From the NCBI RefSeq assembly GCF_029433295.1, contig NZ_JAQTHV010000003.1, positions 310,001 through 374,000 on the forward strand: 64,000 nt of DNA, written 5' to 3'. This DNA comes from Bifidobacterium sp. ESL0784. Its GTDB lineage: Bacteria > Actinomycetota > Actinomycetes > Actinomycetales > Bifidobacteriaceae. The translations under genes were made by a program, and so were the position numbers. The notes under the pieces were generated by a model that saw only the letters and a program-made list of their open reading frames with translations, made no database searches and was not told the DNA's origin. Below are positions 27,353 through 38,458 of the stretch, one piece after another (the first letter of the stretch is position 1; each line of letters starts with the position of its first letter).

Positions 27353-28089
27353 GAGGTATCGACACCATTAACAGATGCATTTCCTTTTACGGAAATCTGT
27401 TTGGCCTGTTGCTCTTTTTTCATCCGCGCTTTGACGGTCTGTGCGTATTCATCGACGTATTCCTGCCCGCTCAACTTGTCAATTTCGGCCATGACATGGT
27501 CGGTCAGCTCGCGCAGCTCCTCGTGGGTGATGGCGTCGGGATCGATCTTACGTACTGAAATCGGTTTGCCATAAATCACCTTGGTATGCCCGGCGCTCGG
27601 AATAACCTGACCAGGCATCTGAAGCTTGCGGCTGCCGATGACGGCGGTGGGAATGATATCGCAGCCGGTTTCCAGCGCAAGCTTCGCCACGCCGGTGTGT
27701 CCCCGATAAAGCCTTCCATCGGGGCTACGCGTGCCTTCCACATGGATACCGAAAAGATGACCGTCCTCGATGATCTCGCGAGCATGGGCAAGCGCTCCAA
27801 GCGATTTCGAGCCGCCGGAACGATCCACCGGGAACACACCGACCGATGTGAACCACCATTTGATGAACTTGCCTTTGATACCTTTGCCCTCGAAATATTC
27901 GGCCTTGCCCATGAAATGAATCATGCGCGGACTGGTCAACGGGATCAGCGCGTCGTCAATGACGGCCAGATGGTTCGAAGCGATGATGCCGCCGCCCGTT
28001 TTCGGGATGTTTTCGACACCGACGCCTTTCGGATGCATACGCCACCGGGCAAGCCAACCCAACCCTCGGACAAAGAACCAATAGAGCAC
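27343..28089 (-). CDS. plsC: 1-acyl-sn-glycerol-3-phosphate acyltransferase
   Basis: Transfers an acyl chain to lysophosphatidic acid to make phosphatidic acid, the precursor of membrane phospholipids. The four PlsC blocks are visible: SNHLAVIDD (the NHxxxxD site), GVFPVDRSGG, HVEGTRSPDG and IIPTAVIG. The GTG at 28089 (MLYWFFVRGLG) is chosen because GGGAGGG lies eight bases upstream; longer frames run into the divergent gene at 28175. The resulting 248 residues fit the family. The Lys-rich C-terminal tail (KARMKKEQQAKQ) is probably cytoplasmic. Convergent with the kinase gene. Confidence 0.88.
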   Translation of the reverse strand: MLYWFFVRGLGWLARWRMHPKGVGVENIPKTGGGIIASNHLAVIDDALIPLTSPRMIHFMGKAEYFEGKGIKGKFIKWWFTSVGVFPVDRSGGSKSLGALAHAREIIEDGHLFGIHVEGTRSPDGRLYRGHTGVAKLALETGCDIIPTAVIGSRKLQMPGQVIPSAGHTKVIYGKPISVRKIDPDAITHEELRELTDHVMAEIDKLSGQEYVDEYAQTVKARMKKEQQAKQISVKGNASVNGVDTSKK

Positions 28090-28174
28090 GAGCTCTTCCC
28101 TCCCTGATTCACGTACGTCTCGCAGCGTACGCGCCACCATACAATTGGCCGACCGCTGGGTTAAAGTGGTCGGT

Positions 28175-28732
28175 ATGACTAGCCTCAAGGATAGCAACAA
28201 CAGTGACGACAAACGAGACGACGCCGATTCCGACACCGAATCGGGGGCCAATGGGAGCGAAAAAAGTACCCGTTCCGACGCTGCGGTACTTGAGGAAGCC
28301 TGGAAACAGTTCGAGGCCGAACATACCGATGACCTTGACGACATCAGCCGTTCCCGCAGCGCAAAACGCTTTGAAAAACGGGCCAGCCAAGAGGAAAAGA
28401 AGACTTTACTTTCCATTGAAAACATTACGCCGGGTTCCTCTGCTCAAGGATCATCCTCAACATCCTCGAAACCGCGCGGACCTCGCGATTTCGAGGGTTC
28501 CAGCTGGCTGGACACCGATGATGTCATGGACAGCTTCGACGACTTCACGCCGCCGAATCCCGACTTGGGCCATCTCAACCCGGTAAAGGTAGTATTCTGG
28601 GCGTTGCTGGTAGTCGGTATCGCCGGGCTCATCGCTGCGGTCTTCTTACCCAGATTCGCCGGCATCATGGGTCTTGTTTTCGGCATGTGCGCGCTGATAG
28701 GGGGCGTGGGACTGCTCACCCACCATGCATAA
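28175..28732 (+). CDS. Small membrane protein of unknown function
   Basis: A 185-residue protein that I cannot assign to a named family. The first ~130 residues are hydrophilic, Asp/Ser/Glu-rich and probably disordered; two hydrophobic segments near the C-terminus (VVFWALLVVGIAGLIAAVFL and GIMGLVFGMCALIGGVGLL) would form a membrane hairpin. The ATG at 28175 (MTSLKDSNNSDD) is preferred over 28145; no strong ribosome-binding site is visible, so it may be leaderless. It diverges from plsC. Confidence 0.7.
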   Translation: MTSLKDSNNSDDKRDDADSDTESGANGSEKSTRSDAAVLEEAWKQFEAEHTDDLDDISRSRSAKRFEKRASQEEKKTLLSIENITPGSSAQGSSSTSSKPRGPRDFEGSSWLDTDDVMDSFDDFTPPNPDLGHLNPVKVVFWALLVVGIAGLIAAVFLPRFAGIMGLVFGMCALIGGVGLLTHHA

Positions 28733-28902
28733 GGGGTTCCGGCAGACACAAACGGATTATTTCGACGACGGGTCCAGGGTCTGACCGACCGATAGCCTAT
28801 TCATCAGATTCCGGCGAAAATAGACAAAAACAAGATGTCGATTAATCACACATTTCATTGCCTACCGGCAGTTTCATTATTTGCATGACGGATATGTGTG
28901 AG

Positions 28903-28923
28903 CGCCAAACGCCAAACGCCAAA
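28903..28923. repeat. Three tandem copies of CGCCAAA
   Basis: Three exact 7-bp units lie in the intergenic space between the small membrane protein gene and secA, just beyond the secA terminator. No coding or regulatory role is visible. Confidence 0.6.
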
Positions 28924-28925
28924 CA

Positions 28926-28974
28926 AATCAATAAAAACGGTGTCTGACATATTGAACTGTCAGACACCGTTTTC
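28926..28974 (-). terminator. Strong (probably bidirectional) terminator after secA
   Basis: A 16-bp perfect stem (AAAACGGTGTCTGACA with TGTCAGACACCGTTTT) with a T-run on the minus-strand side, about 45 bases after the secA stop. The T's on the other side could also end rightward transcription from the 28175 gene. Confidence 0.88.
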
Positions 28975-29017
28975 TTGTATCCACTAACGCAAAGCTAGCG
29001 GATAATCATTGCGGACC

Positions 29018-31939
<2,922 letters not shown>

Positions 31940-31976
31940 TTTCGCTCCCTAGTTCGTTTCCCATAAACGAGCAAGA

Positions 31977-31996
31977 CCAAGCCAACTGAGGCTTGG
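31977..31996 (-). other. Hairpin in the secA leader
   Basis: CCAAGCC and GGCTTGG are separated by six bases, about 38-57 bases upstream of the secA TTG start, with no T-run. It could be a leader structure; no regulator or SecM-like ORF is visible. Confidence 0.35.
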
Positions 31997-32105
31997 CACA
32001 GACTAGGCTACATCTTACGCGACGGCGCAGATTTTCCGAGTTATCGGTCGCGCTGTCTTACAAAAAAGGATAATTTTTGACTTAATATAAGGCTTAACAT
32101 AACTC

Positions 32106-32202
32106 GACCCACCGGTTGGAATCCGGTGGGTCGATTAAAAGCCGATTGCTGGAATCCGTTTACGAAAGTCTTGGTTAATCAAGACTTTCGTAAACGGAAT
32201 CC
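32106..32202. repeat. Two consecutive long hairpins between hpf and secA
   Basis: The first is a perfect 10-bp inverted repeat, GACCCACCGG with CCGGTGGGTC (32106-32132). The second has 23-base arms (32151-32173 and 32180-32202) with a single mismatch and a six-base loop, starting GGAATCCG and centred on CTTGGTTAATCAAG. Neither is followed by a clear T-run. They lie directly after the hpf stop and may end or stabilise the hpf mRNA. Confidence 0.7.
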
Positions 32203-32209
32203 GATGTAT

Positions 32210-32902
32210 CTATTTCTTGTTCTTGGCGGCTTTGTGAGCCTTCTCGACATTTTCAGCAGTGTCGATCTCGAAGACGCCGTAGCTCCAGCCGTGACGGCGA
32301 TAGACGACCGAAGGACGATGCGTCTCGCTGTTGACGAACAGGAAGAAGTCGTGACCGATAAGCTCCATCTCATAGAGTGCCTCGTCGATGGTCATCGGTT
32401 CGGCGATATGCAGCTTGCGGCGGATGACGATCGGGGTGTCACCAACCTGCACTTCGACGCTCTCACCGGGACCGAGGTCGGTGGAAAGCGGATGCTCCAC
32501 CTCTTCAGGCTCCTGCAGCGCGGTGGGCTCGGTATTGAGCGGCTCGTCAATTGGGACCACGCCCATATCGACGGCCTTCTGCTCTTTGCGGGTGGGGCGA
32601 TGGCTCTTGCGGCGATCACGCACGCGACGCAGGCGCAATGTCAGCTTGTCCAAGGCAATGTCAAGGGCGCTGTATTCGTCGGAGCTCGAGGCTTCGGCAC
32701 GGACCACCGTGGCACCCGCCTCAATGGTGATCTCTACGCGCTTGGCGGTGTCGGCCTGACGCGGGTTGCCTTCGCGCGATACGACAATCTGCGCGCGTGC
32801 AACGTCCGGAGCGATGGACGTGACGCGATTCATCTTGGTATCAACGACATCACGGAACTTCTGATTGATTTGCATGTGACGTCCGGTGACGACAATATCC
32901 AT
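32210..32902 (-). CDS. hpf: Long-form ribosome hibernation promoting factor
   Basis: A 230-residue HPF of the long type that dimerises 70S ribosomes into inactive 100S particles in stationary phase or stress. The N-terminal S30AE domain spans ~1-105 (MDIVVTGRHMQINQKFRDVV, ending with basic RLRRVRDRRKSHR). A variable acidic linker follows, then the C-terminal dimerisation domain (~165-230, with HIAEPMTIDEALYEMELIGHDFFLF). AGGAGG lies seven bases before the ATG. A small GGCGGG/CCCGCC hairpin (32924-32941) sits in the leader just upstream of the ribosome-binding site. Confidence 0.93.
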   Translation of the reverse strand: MDIVVTGRHMQINQKFRDVVDTKMNRVTSIAPDVARAQIVVSREGNPRQADTAKRVEITIEAGATVVRAEASSSDEYSALDIALDKLTLRLRRVRDRRKSHRPTRKEQKAVDMGVVPIDEPLNTEPTALQEPEEVEHPLSTDLGPGESVEVQVGDTPIVIRRKLHIAEPMTIDEALYEMELIGHDFFLFVNSETHRPSVVYRRHGWSYGVFEIDTAENVEKAHKAAKNKK

Positions 32903-33069
32903 GGTCGACCTCCTGTTAGGTTCGGCGGGATTTGCCCCGCCTGATGTGCCAGCAGCTACGTTACTGCTGTGCTGCTAGTTCCAGTCTAGCGTCTTACCTT
33001 GGAGCAAGCTGTGTATTACCCAGAAAATACGCCGTTCGCTTTTCCGCAACGCCGAGCGCCCACGTTTGC

Positions 33070-33075
33070 TATAAT
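33070..33075 (+). promoter_or_regulatory. -10 element of the RNase P RNA gene
   Basis: A perfect TATAAT ends seven bases before the predicted 5' end of the RNA. No good -35 hexamer is evident at 17 bp. Confidence 0.6.
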
Positions 33076-33082
33076 TATATGT

Positions 33083-33465
33083 CTGTGAGACCTCTTGATG
33101 GTCGCGGCCGTGTTCGGTTTTACCGGACCGGCTGAGGAACTTCCGGGCTCCACAGAGCACGATGGCGGATAACGTCCGCCCAGGGTGACCTGAGAGCAAG
33201 CGCAACAGAGAACAGACCGCCCGAGCAATCGGGTAAGGGTGAAACGGCGGTGTAAGAGACCACCGGGCCACTGGTAACAGTGTGCCGCTGGCAAGCCTCA
33301 TCGGGAGCAAGGCCAAGCAGAAGGCACGTCGGGCATTTGTCCGGCACGGGCTGCTCGCCCGGCCTTCGGGTAGGCTGCTGGAGCCTGGCGGCGACGTCAG
33401 GTCGAGATGGATGGCCATCCGCGTGGCAACACGCGACAGAACCCGGGGTATACGAGGTCTCACTT
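33083..33465 (+). ncRNA. rnpB: RNase P RNA (class A)
   Basis: The catalytic RNA of RNase P, which trims 5' leaders from tRNA precursors. Universally conserved segments are present in order: GAGGAACTTCCGGGCTCC with ACAGAGCA after it (from ~33134), the core GGTAAGGGTGAAACGG with GTAAGAGACCACCGG (from ~33231), and ACAGAACCCGGGGTATA near the 3' end (from ~33436). The ends pair as P1: GTGAGACCTC at 33085-33094 with GAGGTCTCAC at 33454-33463. Length of about 380 nt suits the bacterial class A RNA. The ends are set from P1 pairing and the upstream TATAAT and may be off by a few bases. Confidence 0.95.
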
Positions 33466-33477
33466 CACTTTTCAACC

Positions 33478-33501
33478 ACGAATTCCACTGAAGGGATTCG
33501 T
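33478..33501 (+). terminator. Possible terminator hairpin after rnpB
   Basis: ACGAATTCC pairs with GGGATTCGT (one wobble) across a six-base loop, 12 bases after rnpB. There is no T-run, so it may instead be a processing structure. Confidence 0.35.
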
Positions 33502-33550
33502 CGGCAATGCCTATGGCAAATCAACATGACGGTGTCAGATGGCGCTCTCT

Positions 33551-34465
33551 TCAGGACTCTGAAGCTTCGTCGAACAACTCATGGGCTACACGACGCAACG
33601 CTTCCGGGTCATGACCTTTTCGTCCACCCGCACTCCAGAAACGACGACGCCGGACCTCACGTTCCATGCCTTGCGTTTTTGCCGCGACCTTACGCCCCAG
33701 TTGCCATGCGGCATCCTCGAACACGCCTTGTTCACGCGCATCGACCGCCACATTGAGCGCCAACCGGTCATCGACACCCTTGCGTTTCAGCTCCATGACG
33801 GTGCCACGGAAACCGAGCATCCGCCCGGCACAACTACGCACGACGGAACGGGCATATTCCTCGTCATCGATGAGATGGACCTCAACCAGACGCATGACCA
33901 CGTCCTCGGCGACTTGTGAATCATAGCCTTTGTCGGTCAACCGTTTGACAAGCGCACCCGAAGAACGGGCGGCGGCATCGAGCAGGGTCAGCGCCGCCTC
34001 CCGGCAGGCGTCGGCGTCGGACGGATCGTCCGGCACATGTTTCACCGGCGCACCCGTACGGTATTTGCGGTAACGGGCATCGCCACGCCCACGTCCGTAT
34101 TTGCCATACTTCCTGCGCCTATGTGACCCGTCGAAGGTATCCTCGGCATCAAGACTGCCGCCAAAGCCGCTGGTGTAATTGCTCGTCACCGCGACCGTAT
34201 GGGTATGAGCCCTGTTGGGTCTTTTATGCTCTGTCGACTTGCGATTCCGAGCTGAAGCTGCATTGTCGTTTGCCCTTCCGCTCTGCAAATCGGGAGCAAT
34301 CGAGTCCGCAACGGTCGCGCCCATCGACTCCGGACCGAATACAGCTGCGTCATCACCTTTTCGACTTCCGGCGATACGGCTGGTATCGGCCGGGCAATGA
34401 TCGCCATCGTCGGGTAAAGCATCCGACAAATGACAACCTTGCAAAAATTCCTCGACGCTGATCAT
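33551..34465 (-). CDS. recX: Recombination regulator RecX with long N-terminal extension
   Basis: RecX binds RecA and limits filament growth. The conserved three-helix-repeat region covers about residues 150-300 (ALTLLDAAARSSGALVKRL, VEVHLIDDEEYARSVV, GFRGTVMELKRKGVDD). At 304 residues it is longer than usual (~150-200): the first ~145 residues are low-complexity, rich in Asp, Ser, Arg and Gly, with a basic stretch RRRKYGKYGRGRGDARYRKY. The ATG at 34465 lies 18 bases after the recA stop, so the two are co-transcribed. Stop codon at 33551; convergent with rnpB. Confidence 0.86.
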   Translation of the reverse strand: MISVEEFLQGCHLSDALPDDGDHCPADTSRIAGSRKGDDAAVFGPESMGATVADSIAPDLQSGRANDNAASARNRKSTEHKRPNRAHTHTVAVTSNYTSGFGGSLDAEDTFDGSHRRRKYGKYGRGRGDARYRKYRTGAPVKHVPDDPSDADACREAALTLLDAAARSSGALVKRLTDKGYDSQVAEDVVMRLVEVHLIDDEEYARSVVRSCAGRMLGFRGTVMELKRKGVDDRLALNVAVDAREQGVFEDAAWQLGRKVAAKTQGMEREVRRRRFWSAGGRKGHDPEALRRVAHELFDEASES

Positions 34466-34483
34466 GGAGTCGACTCCGATTGA

Positions 34484-35692
34484 TCAGGCTTTCGAAGCCG
34501 AATCGGGCGAAGAGGAGGCTCCGCCAACTTCAGACGCGCCCGCACCGGCATCGGCACGAGACGAACCGGAATCCTGCTGTGAGTCGGCAGCTTTCCCGTC
34601 TCCATCATCATCCGGTTTTGAATCGTCTTCAATCAGGCCATACTTGATCTTGACCTTGCGTTCGATCTCGTCGGTCAGCGCCGGATTGTCTTTGAGGAAC
34701 TGACGAACGTTCTCACGCCCCTGCCCCAGCTGGTCGCCCTCATAGGTGAACCACGAGCCGGACTTCTTGACGACATCGCATTGCAGGGCCATGTCGAGCA
34801 CCGAGCCTTCTCTGGAGATACCCTCTCCGTACAGGATGTCGAATTCGGCGAACTTGAAGGGCGGGGCCATCTTGTTCTTGACGACCTTGACCTTGGTGCG
34901 GTTGCCGACGGCCTCGTCACCATTCTTCAAGGTCTGGATCCGACGGATGTCGAGACGCACGGAGGCATAGAACTTCAGCGCTTTGCCGCCGGTCGTCGTC
35001 TCCGGGCTGCCGAAGAAGACGCCGATCTTCTCACGCAGCTGGTTGATGAAGATGGCGGTGGTGTTGGACTGGGCCAACGCACCGGTCATCTTGCGCAGTG
35101 CCTGGCTCATCAAGCGGGCCTGCAAGCCTACATGACTGTCTCCCATCTCCCCTTCGATTTCAGCCTTGGGAACCAAAGCCGCGACCGAATCAATCACTAC
35201 GATATCCAGTGCACCGCTGCGCACCAGCATGTCGGCGATCTCAAGTGCCTGCTCGCCGTTGTCGGGCTGAGAAATGATCAGGGAATCCGTATCAACGCCG
35301 AGCTTCTTGGCATAGACCGGATCAAGTGCATGTTCCGCGTCAATATAGGCGGCCACTCCCCCGTTTTTCTGCGCGTTGGCCACCGCATGCAGTGCCAACG
35401 TGGTCTTGCCAGAAGATTCCGGTCCGTAAATCTCAACGATCCTGCCTCGCGGCAGCCCTCCGATTCCCAACGCCATATCAAGCGCCAGCGAACCCGTGGG
35501 AATGACCTCGACGTCTTGCGCAGGCTTATCGCCAAGCCGCATCGCAGAGCCTTTGCCGAAGTCCTTTTCGACCTGTTTCAGCGCAGTGTCGAGCGCCGCC
35601 TGCTTGCGCGGGTCGATGCCGTGCCCGGCGTTGGTCTGGGGTTCAGCGTTCTTGGCTTTGCCGCCCTTGGCGGTCTTTGATTGCTGTGCCAT
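34484..35692 (-). CDS. recA: Recombinase RecA
   Basis: The DNA strand-exchange ATPase and SOS co-protease. Walker A is GPESSGKT near residues 89-96, Walker [15 protein letters not shown], the L2 region [19 protein letters not shown], and the inter-subunit residues are normal. The C-terminal ~50 residues are acidic and Ser/Ala/Gly-rich. AAAGGAG lies five bases before the ATG. Upstream at 35874-35887 is a perfect actinobacterial LexA box, so SOS induction is expected. recX follows after 18 bases. Confidence 0.97.
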   Translation of the reverse strand: MAQQSKTAKGGKAKNAEPQTNAGHGIDPRKQAALDTALKQVEKDFGKGSAMRLGDKPAQDVEVIPTGSLALDMALGIGGLPRGRIVEIYGPESSGKTTLALHAVANAQKNGGVAAYIDAEHALDPVYAKKLGVDTDSLIISQPDNGEQALEIADMLVRSGALDIVVIDSVAALVPKAEIEGEMGDSHVGLQARLMSQALRKMTGALAQSNTTAIFINQLREKIGVFFGSPETTTGGKALKFYASVRLDIRRIQTLKNGDEAVGNRTKVKVVKNKMAPPFKFAEFDILYGEGISREGSVLDMALQCDVVKKSGSWFTYEGDQLGQGRENVRQFLKDNPALTDEIERKVKIKYGLIEDDSKPDDDGDGKAADSQQDSGSSRADAGAGASEVGGASSSPDSASKA

Positions 35693-35857
35693 CGTTCTCC
35701 TTTACGTCCGCTCCTGCACTACCAGAATACGAAGCAATCCGTCACTTATGCAAGCACAACGGGGTTATGTGGTCGAATGCTTGCCTTTTCGACACGCCGT
35801 GGTTTTACGGGCTTTTAAGCCCCCAACCCCGCTTATTCGTTCCTGACTGACAAAATA

Positions 35858-35887
35858 ATCATAGAACAACATACGAACATTTGTTCG
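35858..35887 (-). promoter_or_regulatory. recA promoter with LexA (SOS) box
   Basis: The palindrome CGAACATTTGTTCG (35874-35887) matches the Gram-positive/actinobacterial LexA consensus CGAAC-N4-GTTCG. A -10 TATGAT on the minus strand lies at 35863-35858, so the box covers the expected -35 position (35886-35881) and bound LexA would block polymerase. It is about 180 bp upstream of recA. Confidence 0.82.
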
Positions 35888-35928
35888 AATAGACACGCCA
35901 AAGGCAGACCGGGCCGAATTCGGAAACC

Positions 35929-36162
35929 TTATTTGGCCGGCAGCGGCGGTGCGTTGTGGTCTTTGCCCCAACGCTTCGAATCAGGAATCTGCAGCTGGTC
36001 GCACAGTACGTTCCAGACGACGCGAGGCTCGACGCCATCGGCAAGTGCCTCAACCACAGTCATGTCGTCAAGCGCCGTCAATACTTGATCATGCGCCAAC
36101 GAACGCCCATACGTACGTCCGAGTACCTCTTCCAACAACTGCCAAAATTCACGTTCTTTCAC
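35929..36162 (-). CDS. DUF3046 family protein
   Basis: A small actinobacterial protein of unknown function that is characteristically found next to recA/recX (Rv2738c in Mycobacterium tuberculosis). The core FWQLLEEVLGRTYGRSLAHDQV, TVVEALADGVEPRVVW and a short polar tail match the family. The GTG at 36162 (MKEREFWQLL) is preferred because family members start at this point; longer frames up to 36282 read non-conserved sequence. No strong ribosome-binding site is visible. It is leftward, between the clgR terminator and recA. Confidence 0.75.
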   Translation of the reverse strand: MKEREFWQLLEEVLGRTYGRSLAHDQVLTALDDMTVVEALADGVEPRVVWNVLCDQLQIPDSKRWGKDHNAPPLPAK

Positions 36163-36350
36163 GACGCCTAAGTCTATCAGCGTGCATGAATGCGAATCCA
36201 TCCGCAAGGTCAGTCCATAAAACTGCCGCCATGAAGCAATGCCGCGGCAATTAATCGCACAAGACTGCGTAAAGTTCTCCATTGCAGATCCGAATCATGG
36301 CAGAACAAGACACCACGCCTTTACCCATATACAAGAAACGCCCGCAACGA

Positions 36351-36386
36351 CAAAGAGCCCATCGGGCATAATCCGATAGGCTCTTC
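36351..36386 (-). terminator. Terminator after clgR
   Basis: On the minus strand AAGAGCCTATCGG pairs with CCGATGGGCTCTT across a seven-base loop and is followed by TTTG, about 25 bases after the clgR stop. Confidence 0.75.
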
Positions 36387-36410
36387 ATTCAAACGGTATG
36401 AAACCGCAGG

Positions 36411-36923
36411 TCACGACTCGTTGTAGTCGAGGTAATCCGCCACCATGCGCAGCATCTGCGAGGTGCTCAGGCCCAGCGATTCGGCAATGGACGCCAGCAG
36501 TTCGGAGCTGGCCTCCTTCTGCCCACGCTCGACTTCGGAAAGATAACCGAGCGAGACGCCTGCCTTTTCGCTGACTTCACGGAGGGTCTTATGGTCGCGG
36601 GTGCGCAGGTCGCGCAGCACATGCCCGATGGCTTCACGCAACGAAATGTCACGGCTCTCGCCGTCGGCATCATGCTTACGAGCTGCCGCCCTGGGTTTGG
36701 ACTGCTCGGCATCCTCTTCCTGCCACATCCTGTTGAGTACCGCCTGGCGCTCATCCTTCGCCTTCTTGGCGGCACGAGCCTTCAAAACCTGCTGTTGTGC
36801 GAAAGCCACCGCGCGTCGCTGAGCAGGGGTCAAGTCCCTGTTGCGCGCATTGCTTGGGCGCGTCGCCCCTGATGCAAGCGTGTTCATTGCCATCTGCTCC
36901 TGTGGTCGAGTCATCGTTTCCAT
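36411..36923 (-). CDS. clgR: ClgR-type helix-turn-helix regulator
   Basis: ClgR activates clp protease genes and other stress genes in actinobacteria and is itself degraded by Clp. The Cro/CI-type helix-turn-helix (~residues 95-155: [40 protein letters not shown]) matches ClgR closely. The first ~90 residues form an Ala/Arg/Lys/Gln-rich extension not present in short ClgR proteins. The ATG at 36923 has GAGGGG seven bases upstream. It follows the cinA-like gene by 66 bases, as in the pgsA-cinA-clgR-recA order of other actinobacteria. Confidence 0.85.
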   Translation of the reverse strand: METMTRPQEQMAMNTLASGATRPSNARNRDLTPAQRRAVAFAQQQVLKARAAKKAKDERQAVLNRMWQEEDAEQSKPRAAARKHDADGESRDISLREAIGHVLRDLRTRDHKTLREVSEKAGVSLGYLSEVERGQKEASSELLASIAESLGLSTSQMLRMVADYLDYNES

Positions 36924-36989
36924 TACGCCACCCCTCTTTTGCCTAGTGCTGTTCATGTTGTCACTTTCATCAACAGCTGAGGGGGAAGT

Positions 36990-37607
36990 TTATTCCTCTG
37001 TGAGCGTTGTGAGCTGCGTCACAAAGCGCAATATGTTAAGTACCGTAAGCCTCCGAACCTCTTCTCTCGAGCCGAAAAGCCGCAATTCCGCCGCAACCGT
37101 CCGCCGGGTATCCATGTCACTGTTAGCGGGAACGCTGATGCCGATATAGACCAGCCCGGCCGGTTTGTCGCCGTCAGGGCCGGGACCTGCCACACCAGTG
37201 GTCGACAATCCCAGAACCTTATCACCATACTGCGGCTGGCGATAAAGCCGGGACGTGCACAAAGCCATTTGCCGCGCCACTTCGGGGTGAACGGCACCCT
37301 CCTGAGCCAACAAATCGCCGTCCACTCCGAGCACACTCGCCTTGGCGTTGATGTCATAAGTCACAGCAGAACCGAGAAAAACGTCGGAAGCCCCGGGAAT
37401 ACGCACGAAAGCATCGGCCAGCAGCCCGCCGGTCAACGATTCGGCCGCGGCGATCTTCCAGCCGGCAACCTTGGCACCGTCGAGAATCCGCGCAGCCAGT
37501 TCGTCGCAGCGCGGCTGGATTCGAGCCTCAGTTCCGTTTGAAACCATACCCTCGAAATCCTTGATGGCGCGCGAGGTGCCGTCCGGCGTTTCCGCATACT
37601 CAAGCAT
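36990..37607 (-). CDS. CinA C-terminal domain protein, nicotinamide-nucleotide amidase (PncC-like)
   Basis: A 205-residue stand-alone CinA-C enzyme, expected to deamidate nicotinamide mononucleotide and recycle the pyridine nucleotide released by NAD-dependent DNA ligase. Motifs are AAESLTGGLLADAFV, FLGSAVTYD, STTGVAGPGPDGDKPAGLVYIG. AGGAGG lies five bases before the ATG at 37607. The usual N-terminal domain of full-length CinA (molybdopterin-binding-like) is absent, which is common. It lies between the pgsA terminator and clgR. Confidence 0.88.
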   Translation of the reverse strand: MLEYAETPDGTSRAIKDFEGMVSNGTEARIQPRCDELAARILDGAKVAGWKIAAAESLTGGLLADAFVRIPGASDVFLGSAVTYDINAKASVLGVDGDLLAQEGAVHPEVARQMALCTSRLYRQPQYGDKVLGLSTTGVAGPGPDGDKPAGLVYIGISVPANSDMDTRRTVAAELRLFGSREEVRRLTVLNILRFVTQLTTLTEE

Positions 37608-37667
37608 ATTGCCTCCTGATCAAGCGGTTCATAGACCTTAAGAATATCCGATATTCCCGAAACCTAT

Positions 37668-37715
37668 AAAAACACCCCAAACCCGCTTACCGTTCGGTAA
37701 GTGATTGGTTTGGGG
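37668..37715 (-). terminator. Terminator after pgsA
   Basis: A two-tier hairpin (outer CCCCAAACC/GGTTTGGGG, inner CTTACC/GGTAAG) is followed on the minus strand by TGTTTTTAT, separating pgsA from the cinA-like gene. Confidence 0.85.
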
Positions 37716-37731
37716 CAGATTTTACAAGTTC

Positions 37732-38427
37732 TTACTTTGTTTTTCGAGCCCGCACCACATTGCGGACATAAATATAACCGGAATAAAGGCAAAGTATCAG
37801 CGCAATGAAGATAAGCAGGTCGGTGACGGTGTAATAGCAGGACCACCAAACGGGAACACCCGCGCCAACATGCGAGAACGAGGGAATACCACCTGCGAAA
37901 GCCACCAATCCAGGATTCGTGATGCTCGAGGAAAGCGCCCATACCGGCATCAGGAGCATGCCAAGGCCGATGCATTGGGTGAGGGTCTTGTATTTGCCTG
38001 CCTTTTGCGCTGCGATGACCTTGCCGCCGGTATCGATGACGAAGAAACGCATGACGGTGATGCCGATCTCACGGATGAGGAAGAGGGCCGTGACCCACCA
38101 GGGCACTTCACCGAAAACGGAGGCGACGATAAGTGCCGAACAAATCAAGAGCTTGTCGGCGATGGGATCCATCAATTTGCCAAGTTCCGTGACCTGATTA
38201 TAGGTTCGCGCCATCCAACCGTCGAGTTTGTCGGTCGAAGCGGCCACGATGAAGAGCATTGCAGCGGCGAAACGCATCCACGGGCTGCGCTGGCCCCACG
38301 GGCCTGCCTCGATATCAACCCATAGGAATATCAGGACCAGCACGATGCGCGTGTAGGTCACCAGATTCGGCGGACTGTTCCATCCGTTCAGAAGCGATTG
38401 TTTCCCATCTCGTTGTTGCATACTCAT
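37732..38427 (-). CDS. pgsA: CDP-diacylglycerol-glycerol-3-phosphate 3-phosphatidyltransferase
   Basis: Membrane enzyme making phosphatidylglycerol phosphate from CDP-diacylglycerol and glycerol 3-phosphate. The CDP-alcohol phosphotransferase signature is complete: DKLDGWMAR followed by GKLMDPIADK. Five to six membrane spans. The first ATG is at 38427; a second in-frame ATG at 38421 has AAGG seven bases upstream and may be the true start. It lies 31 bases after ftsK and is probably its operon partner. Confidence 0.9.
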   Translation of the reverse strand: MSMQQRDGKQSLLNGWNSPPNLVTYTRIVLVLIFLWVDIEAGPWGQRSPWMRFAAAMLFIVAASTDKLDGWMARTYNQVTELGKLMDPIADKLLICSALIVASVFGEVPWWVTALFLIREIGITVMRFFVIDTGGKVIAAQKAGKYKTLTQCIGLGMLLMPVWALSSSITNPGLVAFAGGIPSFSHVGAGVPVWWSCYYTVTDLLIFIALILCLYSGYIYVRNVVRARKTK

Positions 38428-38458
38428 ACCTTAGCGCGGCTACGATACCGAAGCCCAT

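Noticed and set aside
28138..28425. Extended plsC N-terminus up to 28425
   Set aside because: The extra translation is the antisense of the divergent membrane-protein gene; the GTG at 28089 has a strong ribosome-binding site.
28903..28923. CGCCAAA tandem repeat as a CRISPR or attachment site
   Set aside because: Units are 7 bp without spacers, and no integrase, tRNA or cas gene is nearby.
32975..33756. Open frames across 33.0-33.7 kb on both strands
   Set aside because: This stretch is the RNase P RNA gene and the recX 3' end; the frames have no ribosome-binding sites or motifs.
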